Shown: positions 8,251 through 16,133 of the stretch, piece by piece | Layout of the letters: each line of letters opens with the position of its first letter | Numbering within the stretch: the stretch's first letter is position 1 | From: a virus | Reading direction: 5' to 3' (one strand) | IMG/VR virus record: IMGVR_UViG_3300002514_005018 | Span: 10,374 to 46,093 of that record | DNA length: 35,720 nucleotides | Made by a program: the position numbers and the translations under genes | The notes under the pieces: generated by a model | What the model saw: only the letters and a program-made list of their open reading frames with translations | Database searches by the model: none | Told to the model about the DNA's origin: nothing

Positions 8251-8758
8251 TAAAGACAGAAAAATAACGAACGAAAGAATCAAAAGTAAGCAAGTATTTT
8301 TGATTTTAGAGAATGGAAATAAGAGGGGAGTAGTTTCTAAGTATGAGGCATTAAATTGTTCTCGTGAAGCTGGTTTGGATCTTGTCCTTGTCTCGTCTCA
8401 GGGGGATGATAAGCCTCCAATATGCAAGATAATGGATTATGGCAAAGTTAGGTACGAAGAGAATAAGAAAAGGTCAAAAAAGAAGCAAACGGTCACTAAA
8501 GAGGTCCATCTTCGTAACGGTTTGGGTATAGATATTCATGATCTACAGACCAAGCATAGGCAAATCAAAAAGTTTATTGAAAAGAAGAATAAAGTCAAAT
8601 ATATATTCTCTGTCCGAGGAAGACAGAAAAGAGATATGCAAGAAGCACTAAAAAGATGCAATGAGAATATCTCGGAATTTGATGACATTGCTGTATGGAG
8701 TCCTCCTAAAATTGCTGGAGGTTCAATTGTTGTAGTGCTATCTCCAAAAAGTGGATAA
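8246..8758 (+). CDS. infC: Translation initiation factor IF-3
   Basis: The 170-residue product matches both IF3 domains and has normal family length. The N-terminal domain includes ITNERIKSKQV, a GVVSKYEAL segment, EAGLDLVLVS and the signature PPICKIMDYGK. A lysine-rich linker follows. The C-terminal domain has VHLRNG, QTKHRQIKKFIE, VRGRQ and a terminal VVVLSPK. IF3 binds the 30S subunit, keeps it apart from 50S and favours canonical start codons and initiator tRNA. A TTG at 8300 gives only 152 residues and would cut off the conserved first strand, so AUU 8246 is chosen. The basic residues expected to contact 16S rRNA are largely kept. Possible roles are preferential translation of phage mRNA or relaxed start choice; both are inference. 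Confidence 0.93.
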   Translation: MSKDRKITNERIKSKQVFLILENGNKRGVVSKYEALNCSREAGLDLVLVSSQGDDKPPICKIMDYGKVRYEENKKRSKKKQTVTKEVHLRNGLGIDIHDLQTKHRQIKKFIEKKNKVKYIFSVRGRQKRDMQEALKRCNENISEFDDIAVWSPPKIAGGSIVVVLSPKSG

Positions 8759-8777
8759 ATTTTATGTTACGATGTTG

Positions 8778-8806
8778 TTGACGAAGAAGAATTAGTTTTT
8801 TAATAC
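8778..8806 (+). promoter_or_regulatory. Possible sigma-70-type promoter before the AAA+ gene
   Basis: TTGACG (8778-8783) and TAATAC (8801-8806) are 17 bases apart in one of the few gaps (8759-8825). The -35 matches well and the -10 only partly (three of six). The position between the IF3 gene and the ATPase would suit a new transcript start. This is a weak prediction in AT-rich DNA. Confidence 0.3.
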
Positions 8807-8825
8807 TGAAGAAGAAAGGCCAATT

Positions 8826-10265
8826 ATGCCAGAAGCAGAAAACAGCACTAGCGAAAGCCAGAAGATTCTAGAAACGATGGCGACTCCAGATTTCACTAAT
8901 GAGCTTACCGCTCTAATGAAAATTCGCGCTCCAGTCGTTTTCCTTACATGTCGAGAAGAAAAACGAATGTTGAAATACCTACAGTATCTTGTTGTTACGA
9001 GAGGTTTTAGAGCTTCAACTTGGGATTGTTATACTGGAATGTCTAATCTATTAACGGGAGAATTAGACAAAACAGTTTCAGATGATGTTTTAGACCCAGA
9101 TATGGCTTTGCATTATATTATACAAGACGCAAAGTCAGATTCGCAGAAGTCAGATGGTTACGAATCTCAGAGTATTAATGGCAAGATCTATGTCATGTTA
9201 GATTTTTATAATTTTCTTGACAATCCAGACACAGAGCGTAGAATTAAGACTTTCGCTCAGATCGATTCCATGACTATGATTATTATTACTGGTCATTCTT
9301 TGTCAATCCCACCTGGTTTAAATAATCTTTTCAGCGTTTTAGATTTCCCATATCCTAATAAGAACGAAATTAAAGGTACTGTCAAATCTCTACTTAACGC
9401 TGTTGGCAAAGAGTCTGTCAAGTTCGAAAAATCTTTGATGAAACAGTTCAAAGATAATGAGCATGAGATCATCGGTTCTGTCAATGGGCTAACTTTGACT
9501 GAAGCTCAAAAGGCTTTGTCGAAGTCAGTTGTTGTCCACAGAGGATTTGATACTAACGCTATTCTAGGCGAAAAGAAACAATATATTCGTCAACGCGGAA
9601 CTTTAGAATTCTACGAACCAGATTTGACGATGGATGATGTCGGAGGTCTTGCTAATATGCGTTCATGGTTAGAGCGTAGAAAGGCAGTATTTGATCCTAA
9701 AGCAAGAGAATTTGGTCTTCCTGCTTTGAAAGGAATTCTTGCAGTTGGAGTCCCAGGTGGTGGTAAGTCTTTGATCGCTAAAGCATCTGCTGCTTTTTAT
9801 GGTATTCCTCTTTTGAAACTTGATTTTGGAACGCTATTCCGAAGTCACGTTGGAGAGTCGGAAGAAACAACTAGAGCCGCTATCCAGTTGGCAGAGGCTT
9901 TAGCTCCGTGCGTATCTTTTGAGACAGAGATAAAAACATGCGATGGATCTATAATTGTAGGAAAAGAGTTTAATCAAACAAATAATAAGTTTAATATATC
10001 CGTTGGAACAGATATAGCAGTATTAGATGATCCTATTGATATCCCATCATTTGATATGGAAAAAGATGAAATTGTTAATTCTAAACTGAAAGCGATCATA
10101 CGAAGAAAAGTTAGGACTGGAAAGAAAGTTTATAAAGTTACTTTATCGAACGGATCGACAATTAAGGTTTCTGAAGATCATAAATTTTTGGTTTTAAATA
10201 ATGATAAAAAAGAATGGAAAAAAATGAAGGATATCAGTGAAAAAGATAAAATTATAACTCTATAG
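8826..10265 (+). CDS. Ycf46-like AAA+ ATPase, N-terminal part fused to split-intein N half
   Basis: The first 361 residues (8826-9908) are the N-extein. They comprise an N-terminal regulatory domain, then LEFYEPD, DDVGG and Walker A GVPGGGKS near residue 309, followed by a VGESEE segment. The order and wording match the Ycf46-type AAA ATPases of cyanobacteria and plastids. Function there is poorly known; a remodelling or regulatory role is likely. After LAP the sequence turns into an intein N half (118 residues) ending in a stop. Walker B and the arginine finger are encoded separately at 11290-11874. The spliced protein would be 556 residues, joining LAP to CCLWIDEID. ATP hydrolysis should therefore depend on trans-splicing. 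AAAGG at 8815-8819 serves the ATG. Confidence 0.88.
   Translation: MPEAENSTSESQKILETMATPDFTNELTALMKIRAPVVFLTCREEKRMLKYLQYLVVTRGFRASTWDCYTGMSNLLTGELDKTVSDDVLDPDMALHYIIQDAKSDSQKSDGYESQSINGKIYVMLDFYNFLDNPDTERRIKTFAQIDSMTMIIITGHSLSIPPGLNNLFSVLDFPYPNKNEIKGTVKSLLNAVGKESVKFEKSLMKQFKDNEHEIIGSVNGLTLTEAQKALSKSVVVHRGFDTNAILGEKKQYIRQRGTLEFYEPDLTMDDVGGLANMRSWLERRKAVFDPKAREFGLPALKGILAVGVPGGGKSLIAKASAAFYGIPLLKLDFGTLFRSHVGESEETTRAAIQLAEALAPCVSFETEIKTCDGSIIVGKEFNQTNNKFNISVGTDIAVLDDPIDIPSFDMEKDEIVNSKLKAIIRRKVRTGKKVYKVTLSNGSTIKVSEDHKFLVLNNDKKEWKKMKDISEKDKIITL
9909..10262 (+). mobile_element. Split intein, N-terminal half (in AAA+ ATPase)
   Basis: 118 residues begin with cysteine after LAP. Block A is CVSFETEIKTCDG. 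Block B is seen as NGSTIKVSEDHKF, with the conserved histidine but serine where threonine is common. The fragment stops shortly after block B, exactly where natural split inteins break. Its last 20 or so residues are lysine-rich (KKEWKKMKD). The matching C half is at 11176-11289. Confidence 0.9.
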
Positions 10266-10290
10266 CGTTAGTATACGAGGAGGTAGAGTT

Positions 10291-11166
10291 GTGGTTAATA
10301 AGGTTTGTTTAAATTGCGGAGTAATTTTTAGAGTTGCGAATTATAGAAAAGATACGGCAAAGTATTGTAGTCGTTCATGTAGTTCTGCTCGAAGTAGAAC
10401 CTCTAAAGAATGTAAATTTTGCAAAGAGAAATTTGAAACATGGAAATCTACATTTGATAGAACCAAGTTTTGTTCAAAAAAATGTCAACTGGCATATAAT
10501 AAAGATAGAAGTTCGAAAATTATATGTTTGAATTGCAAGGATAGTTTTGTTGTTCCTTTTTTTAAAAGAAATAGTGCTAAATTCTGTTCTAAGCGATGTC
10601 AAAGAGAGTTCACTAACAGCGATACAAAGTTGAAATGTTTTGTTTGCGGTGAAAATTTTACAAGAAAAAAGTGGGCAACTATTAATAAGAAAAATGTACA
10701 TTACTGTTCTGTAGATTGTTATCAGAAAAGATCTCCATCAACTTACGAAACATGTAGTTGCGGTAATGTTTTTAAGGTTTATGCTAGTAGAAAAAAATAT
10801 TATAAAAATTTGTATTGTTCAGTAGAATGCCGTAATAAATATGGAATTATTGGAAGGCTAACTTCTAACATTAATTTTAACAAGCAGTATCAGAAATTTG
10901 TTCGAAGCGTTAGGCATTCGTCAAAATACTACGAGTGGAGAAAAAAATGTTTAGAAAGAGATAATTATAAATGCAATATTTGTCATGGAGATAGAGGTCT
11001 TACAGTTCATCATGGAATTAAGACAATGTATGACTTTGTTAAAGAACATGGATTTAACAAGAAAAAAATATATAATGATTGTATGTTTTTTGATGTCGAT
11101 AATGGTTCAACTTTATGTAGAAAATGCCATCTAAATAAGCATTCGAATAGAAATTTGAAAGATTAG
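10291..11166 (+). CDS. HNH homing endonuclease with five zinc-finger-like repeats
   Basis: A free-standing 291-residue gene lying between the two split-intein halves. Residues 6 to about 180 contain five repeats of the form C-x2-C (C-x-C in the last) followed by Y/F-C-S-x2-C, about 35 residues apart, likely zinc-binding and DNA-binding. The C-terminal HNH nuclease starts with CNICHGDRG, has VHHGIK, then asparagine and LCRKCHLNKH. It should cut an intein-less allele of the ATPase gene and so promote homing of the locus. Start GTG 10291 has a perfect AGGAGGT (10278-10284), the strongest ribosome site in the window. Cutting specificity is inferred only from position. Confidence 0.85.
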   Translation: MVNKVCLNCGVIFRVANYRKDTAKYCSRSCSSARSRTSKECKFCKEKFETWKSTFDRTKFCSKKCQLAYNKDRSSKIICLNCKDSFVVPFFKRNSAKFCSKRCQREFTNSDTKLKCFVCGENFTRKKWATINKKNVHYCSVDCYQKRSPSTYETCSCGNVFKVYASRKKYYKNLYCSVECRNKYGIIGRLTSNINFNKQYQKFVRSVRHSSKYYEWRKKCLERDNYKCNICHGDRGLTVHHGIKTMYDFVKEHGFNKKKIYNDCMFFDVDNGSTLCRKCHLNKHSNRNLKD

Positions 11167-11175
11167 GAGAAGAAA

Positions 11176-11289
11176 ATGAATGTAGCTGAAGTTGTAAAAG
11201 TTGAAGAAGTAAATGAAATTGAATATGTTTATGATCCTTGTTGTGAATCGCCTAACAATTATGTTTCAAATGGGATAATAAGTCATAAT
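11176..11289 (+). mobile_element. Split intein, C-terminal half (in AAA+ ATPase)
   Basis: 38 residues with block F (EYVYDPCCESPNNYV) and block G (NGIISHN) followed by cysteine. The penultimate histidine and terminal asparagine are canonical. The peptide is strongly acidic (seven acidic and one basic side chain by my count), opposite to the usual basic C half of DnaE split inteins. Confidence 0.9.
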
Positions 11290-11877
11290 TGTTGTTTGTG
11301 GATTGATGAAATCGACAAGGGGTTATCTGGTACTCAATCTAGCGGTTCGACCGATGGTGGAACGACTGATAGAGTTGTGAGTACATTCCTTACATGGATG
11401 CAAGAGAAGAAAAAAGACGTTTTTGTTGTCGCAACTGCCAACGAAATAGAAAAAATTCCAACTCCGTTTTTCAGGCGTTTTGATGAAATCTTTTTCGTTG
11501 ATTTTCCCAACGTAGATGAAAGGGAAGAGATAGCTTCTGTATTGATAAGAAGATATGGTAGGGTCGCTGCAAACTTCGATCTTAAGAAGATTGCGAAGGC
11601 ATCTGACGGTTGTAGTGGATCAGAGATTGAGAAGGCAATTCATATTGGATTGTTTGAGGCTTTTGCCGATAGTAGGAGAGAGCTAACAACTAAAGATATC
11701 GTAAACGCTTTCAAAACTTTTACTCCTCAGTACAAAATGCGTCCAGCTTATTTTGATACAATGACTGAGGTTGCTCACCAACGTGGTTTCGTTTTTGCAA
11801 ACAAGGCTCCTAAAATTAAACCACAAAAAGTACAGAAGGAAGAAGACGCAATCGGTATCATTTTGGATGAAAATTGA
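11176..11877 (+). CDS. Split-intein C half fused to Ycf46-like AAA+ ATPase C-terminal part
   Basis: The first 38 residues are the intein C half and the remaining 195 (11290-11874) are the C-extein. The extein opens with Walker B CCLWIDEIDKG. It continues with DGGTTDRVVSTFLTWMQEK, sensor-1-like VVATANE and the arginine-finger segment FFRRFDEIFFVDFP, then a C-terminal lid domain. Its own ribosome site (AGGAG near 11165) and ATG show independent translation, so this is not a decayed frame. Splicing would use cysteine 11290 as the +1 nucleophile. The stop overlaps the next start as TTGA. Confidence 0.88.
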   Translation: MNVAEVVKVEEVNEIEYVYDPCCESPNNYVSNGIISHNCCLWIDEIDKGLSGTQSSGSTDGGTTDRVVSTFLTWMQEKKKDVFVVATANEIEKIPTPFFRRFDEIFFVDFPNVDEREEIASVLIRRYGRVAANFDLKKIAKASDGCSGSEIEKAIHIGLFEAFADSRRELTTKDIVNAFKTFTPQYKMRPAYFDTMTEVAHQRGFVFANKAPKIKPQKVQKEEDAIGIILDEN

Positions 11878-12680
11878 AAGACATAACAAAAACAAAACTA
11901 AAATTAGAGTGTTATTACGCCAGTAAATGTGAACACTGTTCTGGCGACGATATTTCGAAATGCTCTAAACCAGACGGGTGTATATGTAAAGTAGCCGCAG
12001 AAGCAAAAGCCTATATGTGTTCCATTATCCCTAATCCATACCATAAATATACAATTTGGGATTTTAATGGGCTTACAGACAGCGGAACAACACTGTCTCC
12101 AACAGTAGTTAGTAATGCAAAGTCGATCTTACTCAAATATTGTTGGAGCGGTGTTACACTCGAAGACTTGCAGATTAATAGCTATAAAAAGAAAGATCTC
12201 GATCTTGATAAAAAATCTATTATGGATAAGAGGTTGACGCATGGTACGAACGTTTTAATCCATTCTCTCAACGGTTCTCAGACAGGCAAAACGTTTGTTG
12301 CATCTATTATCATGCGAGAAGCAATTAAACAAAGAGTAAAGCCTGGTGGAGCAGTTGAAACGTATGATTGGATTCCGTTTGTCAAACTGAAACATCTCAT
12401 ACGAAAAGATGACGAAACTATATCTCATTTAGAATCATGCGATTGGCTAGTTGTTGATGACATCCCTTATAGTTCTGGTACAACTCCCGGAGCAGAAGCA
12501 TATATGTCATCTTTGATAGATCCTTTTTTTGCTGAAAGGCTTGATTCGGGATTGCCAACGATATTTGTTTTTAAGTTTGATATAGACGAACAGTCGAATC
12601 GATGGGAGGATGTGTTTGGTCTGTCCATCGCTAGTATAGTAAAAGATAAGCATTCATGTAAGATAAGATTATTCGAGTAA
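11874..12680 (+). CDS. DnaC/DnaI-like AAA+ helicase loader
   Basis: A 268-residue ATPase immediately upstream of a DnaB-type helicase. Walker A is the variant GSQTGKT near residues 134-140, Walker B is LVVDDI near 193, and a sensor-1-like FVFKF follows. The N-terminal 35 residues contain seven cysteines (CEHC, CICK and others) that may bind zinc, as in DnaI-type loaders. It should load the replicative helicase onto single-stranded DNA. The start is TTG at 11874, overlapping the ATPase stop as TTGA; no ATG precedes the conserved region because the frame is closed by TGA at 11868. The loader role follows from motif set plus context. Confidence 0.75.
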   Translation: MKDITKTKLKLECYYASKCEHCSGDDISKCSKPDGCICKVAAEAKAYMCSIIPNPYHKYTIWDFNGLTDSGTTLSPTVVSNAKSILLKYCWSGVTLEDLQINSYKKKDLDLDKKSIMDKRLTHGTNVLIHSLNGSQTGKTFVASIIMREAIKQRVKPGGAVETYDWIPFVKLKHLIRKDDETISHLESCDWLVVDDIPYSSGTTPGAEAYMSSLIDPFFAERLDSGLPTIFVFKFDIDEQSNRWEDVFGLSIASIVKDKHSCKIRLFE

Positions 12681-14165
12681 ATGATAGATAATAAGAAAAA
12701 AATACAAAACGAAATTAGTTTCATAAGTTTATTACTAAAGCATCGAGGGGCTGTTGACATCTGGGCTAACGAGGGTCCAGATATTAAATATTTCGATAAA
12801 ACACATCACCCAATTTTAAATGCTATAATCATAGCCAACAATCAAAATGTATTGCTTACACGTAGACAATTGTCTAGCATTTTAAAAGATGGTCCGTTTA
12901 GCAAGTTAGACGTTATATCTCAAGAGGCTCTATACAACAGAATAAACCTCAACATAGCAAACGTCAACGAAAACGACTTCCATCATTTGAAATCAAAAAT
13001 TGTTGAGCATCATGTTACTAAAAATATAATAAATTATATTGATAGATATAGAACTAACGTAGCAGACAAGGGAGGATTGTTTGCTGCTAAAGATTTGATA
13101 TCGTCTTTGATGCGTATGGAATTGAACAATGAGGATGGGAGTAGAAAAACCATTTATGAGGATATACATGATTATTATCCTAAATTCATAGAGTTTTTAA
13201 AAGATAAAGCGTCTAGGGGAGACGCTGACGTAGTTACATGCGGCATTAGAGAGATAGACAGTGCTATGGTTGTGGGTTTCGCTCCTGGGACTTTAACGTT
13301 GTTCTGCGGCGATGTTGGAGCGTATAAGTCAGCGATGATGTTAAATGTCGCTGTTGAGATATGGAAAACGCAAGGTAAAAAAGTTCTCATTGTTCCTCTT
13401 GAAATGCCTAGAGATAAATGGGTACAGAGAATGGTATCAAGGGAAACTAAAATACCGTTCGAGAAAATTGAACATCCTAATCAATTGCAAAAAGAAGAGT
13501 GGAGTAAAATACAAGAGAATTGTGATGAGATAGCAGCTTATGATCAATTCTATATAATGGAAACATCAGAGCGAATTCCAGTTTCTTTCCTAAGAAAAGA
13601 AATAGAAGCTCATATAGATATATTTAAACCAGATGTTATCGTAGTTGATTATATCGCAAACCTTATTCCAGAGGCAGGCTCAAACAATGCAAGAAATGAT
13701 TTGCAAATTGGTGAGATGCTCAAGGATTTAAGACAGATGGGCAAGCCTAAAATGGGTATTCATGAAAATGGATTCGCTGTTATATCTGGTGCTCAAATAG
13801 GCAGAGAAGGATTGAAACGTTTCAGAAAAACGGGAGCTATAAAAGGGAGCTTCCACTCTGAGGACTTGCGAGGCTCTCAAGAATATTCTGCTGATGCTGA
13901 TAATATTTTTGGTCAAATGAAAGACCCTAACAATAACGGCAGATTACATTGTTATGTTATAAAGACTAGATATGGTACTGGCGTTTTCCCAAATGGTTCC
14001 ACAAAAACATCTTTGGAAGTACAAGGAAATATTGGACTGATTGAAGGCGACAATAAAGATTGGATCACCGAAGTAAGTCAAGAAAATATTTTAGAGAAGG
14101 TAGACGATCCAATTGCCGACTTCGACAGTAGTGAATTAGATCTACCGTTCGAGGGATATCAATGA
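12681..14165 (+). CDS. DnaB-type replicative DNA helicase
   Basis: A 494-residue RecA-fold helicase with an N-terminal helical domain (about 1-150) and a C-terminal ATPase. FAPGTLTLFCGDVGAYKS near residue 210 is the P-loop region, VLIVPLEMP is the motif 1a region and DVIVVDYIA near 320 is Walker B. An SAQIGREG segment and a DLRGSQEYSADADN segment match DnaB motifs 3 and 4. It should unwind the fork 5' to 3' as a hexamer. The P-loop has tyrosine where glycine normally precedes the catalytic lysine. It starts directly after the loader stop, and its own stop overlaps the primase zinc-domain gene as ATGA, so loader, helicase and primase domain form one unit. Confidence 0.87.
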   Translation: MIDNKKKIQNEISFISLLLKHRGAVDIWANEGPDIKYFDKTHHPILNAIIIANNQNVLLTRRQLSSILKDGPFSKLDVISQEALYNRINLNIANVNENDFHHLKSKIVEHHVTKNIINYIDRYRTNVADKGGLFAAKDLISSLMRMELNNEDGSRKTIYEDIHDYYPKFIEFLKDKASRGDADVVTCGIREIDSAMVVGFAPGTLTLFCGDVGAYKSAMMLNVAVEIWKTQGKKVLIVPLEMPRDKWVQRMVSRETKIPFEKIEHPNQLQKEEWSKIQENCDEIAAYDQFYIMETSERIPVSFLRKEIEAHIDIFKPDVIVVDYIANLIPEAGSNNARNDLQIGEMLKDLRQMGKPKMGIHENGFAVISGAQIGREGLKRFRKTGAIKGSFHSEDLRGSQEYSADADNIFGQMKDPNNNGRLHCYVIKTRYGTGVFPNGSTKTSLEVQGNIGLIEGDNKDWITEVSQENILEKVDDPIADFDSSELDLPFEGYQ

Positions 14166-14818
14166 TCAAAGAGCAGTCTCTACATCTAATCAGAAACAAA
14201 CATAGTATAGTTGATTATTTGGCTTCAAAGGGTATTCATCCAGCAAGATGTTTGGGAGATAGAACTTCTTATATTTGCCCTATTCATAAAGATACCAAAC
14301 CATCTTTTATCGTATATGCTGCAAATGATGAAAGTGAGAATGAGAACTATTTTTGTTTTGGGTGTAAGAGATCTGGTTGTATAATATCTCTTAAAGCTGA
14401 GATGGAAGAGATTACTTGGGGAGAGTCTATTTCTATCCTTGGCAAAGATGTAAATATAACAGAAGATAGCGAAATAGAGTTTCTTGTTAAAGCTTTAAAA
14501 AAGCAAATGAATGGAGAGGACTCAGAATTCGCTGGCGAGATAGGGAGACTATCTTTAAATATAAGCTCTATGGGTTTTCTTTACTCTCAGAAGATAAACA
14601 GAGATGAGAAAGAAGAGACTGATTTTTTAGAAAGGCTATATAAGAAAGTTGATTATCTGGTTAAAACCGAAGATTTAGAAGGCATGATCAAGCTGTATGA
14701 TTTTATTTCTGATATGAGAGTTGATGGGCTAAGTCCTTTTGAGTACAGATTTAAGAAGTGGGAAGAAAAAAAAATAAAAGAAATGCAGGAATGTGCAAGG
14801 GCTTATGGTAATATCTAA
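14162..14818 (+). CDS. Primase zinc-binding domain protein (CHC2-type), separate from the catalytic part
   Basis: A 218-residue protein whose N-terminal 80 residues match the DnaG CHC2 zinc ribbon: CPIHKDTKPSF near residues 39-49 and YFCFGCKRSGC near 64-74, giving the Cys-His-Cys-Cys set. This domain recognises primer start sites. The rest (80-218) is helical with no RNA polymerase or TOPRIM core. The catalytic core is encoded 12.7 kb away at 27553-28299, so the two may form a two-subunit primase. The ATGA overlap with the helicase gene suggests the helical part could contact DnaB; that is inference. Confidence 0.82.
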   Translation: MIKEQSLHLIRNKHSIVDYLASKGIHPARCLGDRTSYICPIHKDTKPSFIVYAANDESENENYFCFGCKRSGCIISLKAEMEEITWGESISILGKDVNITEDSEIEFLVKALKKQMNGEDSEFAGEIGRLSLNISSMGFLYSQKINRDEKEETDFLERLYKKVDYLVKTEDLEGMIKLYDFISDMRVDGLSPFEYRFKKWEEKKIKEMQECARAYGNI

Positions 14819-14821
14819 GTT

Positions 14822-15682
14822 ATGAATATATTAAACACAATAATAAACAAAGACGTATTAGATGGACTGAAAGATATTTCTGACGAAACCGTTGCTTTAA
14901 CGGTTACTAGCCCTCCCTATAATCTCAAGATTGATTACGATTCTATAGAAGATGATCAGCCTTATGCAGATTATCTTGTATGGCTAAAAGAAGTTTTTTC
15001 GGAAGTCTATAGAGTTACTAAGCATGGCGGTAGATGTGCTATCAATATAGACGCTATGACCAACAGACAAGATGATAAGGACCAAGAATATGTGCGATGC
15101 ATATATGCTCATCTATACAATCTCATGAAAGAGATTGGCTGGAAGTTTCGAACCGAGATTTGCTGGTATAAACAAAATGCAGTTGGGAAGCAGACTGCTT
15201 GGGGATCGTGGGTTTCATGTTCTAATCCAACGATTAGAAGAACGCATGAGTATATTCTGGTTTTCTCTAAAGGAGATTGGAAATTGGAAGGTGATAGCGA
15301 ACTCTCTGATATGACTAAAGATGAATTTTGTGAGTATACTCTTAGCACATGGTTTATCTCTCCTGAGACTAGGAAAATGGCTGGTCATCCAGCAACATAT
15401 CCAGAAGAATTAGTTAAACGTTTAGTCAAATTATTCTCATATCGAGATGATGTTGTTCTTGATCCTTTTAATGGTTCTGGGACTACTACATACGTTGCGA
15501 CTAAATTTGCTAGACAATATATCGGGATAGATGTTAGCGAAGATTATTGCCAATATGCTCGTGAGAGGATAGAGACAGTTGTTGATTTATTCGATAATGA
15601 ATATATCCCAAGATCTAAGAGATTAGGAAAGAAAAAGAAAGTCGAAAAAGAGAAAGAGGAAGATCTTTTTAATGGAATTTGA
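14822..15682 (+). CDS. Beta-class DNA methyltransferase (N4-cytosine or N6-adenine)
   Basis: A 286-residue methyltransferase with the catalytic motif TSPPYN near residue 29 and the SAM-binding motif DPFNGSGTT near 213, the motif order of the beta class. It continues as GIDVSEDYCQYARERI, which fits the SAM pocket. TSPPY is common in m4C enzymes but also occurs in m6A enzymes, so the base is unresolved. The lysine-rich tail (KKKKVEKEKEE) is probably disordered. No restriction partner is seen. It is the second methyltransferase in the window. The start has no clear ribosome site, so it may rely on re-initiation from the upstream gene. Confidence 0.85.
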   Translation: MNILNTIINKDVLDGLKDISDETVALTVTSPPYNLKIDYDSIEDDQPYADYLVWLKEVFSEVYRVTKHGGRCAINIDAMTNRQDDKDQEYVRCIYAHLYNLMKEIGWKFRTEICWYKQNAVGKQTAWGSWVSCSNPTIRRTHEYILVFSKGDWKLEGDSELSDMTKDEFCEYTLSTWFISPETRKMAGHPATYPEELVKRLVKLFSYRDDVVLDPFNGSGTTTYVATKFARQYIGIDVSEDYCQYARERIETVVDLFDNEYIPRSKRLGKKKKVEKEKEEDLFNGI

Positions 15683-16133
15683 AGGACAAGAGTCTAGTCT
15701 AAATTTTACGGATCATACTATACTTGAAACTGAAGGTAAGTATGATGACGTTAAACAAATAATGGAGGAAGAATCTTTTGTCGGTTGTGAATGGATGATC
15801 CGTTCTCATTTGACAATAGATTTTCCAACTAATTCTTGTATGTTCGTTTTACATTTCTATCAAAACAAAGATATAATCATAGCTGAATATCAATCAACTG
15901 TTGCTGATGTCTTTTATAATTCAGATATTCCATGCGTTTCGATCTGGGCACAAGACAATGGATGGAATTGTCCGCAACCACATCCTGATTTAATCAGAGA
16001 TGGACTTGAGTTTTGGAAACATTTCTGGGAGACAGGAGTACTCGATTCTGAGTATCTTGATGAAAGATATGGGGAGCGAGTCATCGATTATTCCGATTAC
16101 ATAGATGAGGACGACGAGGACGACGATGAATGA
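15672..16133 (+). CDS. Acidic hypothetical protein, 153 residues
   Basis: The protein has alternating hydrophobic strands in the middle (MFVLHFYQNKDIIIAEY) and an aromatic-rich segment with three tryptophans. It ends in a very acidic tail made almost entirely of aspartate and glutamate. Acidic tails can mimic DNA or bind basic proteins, but no function can be assigned. It overlaps the methyltransferase by 11 bases and the next gene by ATGA. Confidence 0.65.
   Translation: MEFEGQESSLNFTDHTILETEGKYDDVKQIMEEESFVGCEWMIRSHLTIDFPTNSCMFVLHFYQNKDIIIAEYQSTVADVFYNSDIPCVSIWAQDNGWNCPQPHPDLIRDGLEFWKHFWETGVLDSEYLDERYGERVIDYSDYIDEDDEDDDE

Noticed and set aside
8300-8758. IF3 gene starting at TTG 8300
   Set aside because: It would drop the conserved N-terminal strand (NERIKSKQV), which is encoded in frame upstream, and has no ribosome site at proper distance.
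10474-10701. Minus-strand ORF inside the HNH gene
   Set aside because: It mirrors the zinc-repeat coding and has no recognisable protein pattern.
10265-11176. Frameshift or assembly error breaking one continuous AAA+ gene
   Set aside because: The interruption is a complete endonuclease gene, both flanks carry correct intein blocks, and the second part has its own ribosome site and ATG. The same design recurs in dnaE.
14162-14818. Complete short DnaG primase
   Set aside because: Only the zinc domain is present; no TOPRIM glutamate or aspartate motifs occur in the remaining 140 residues.
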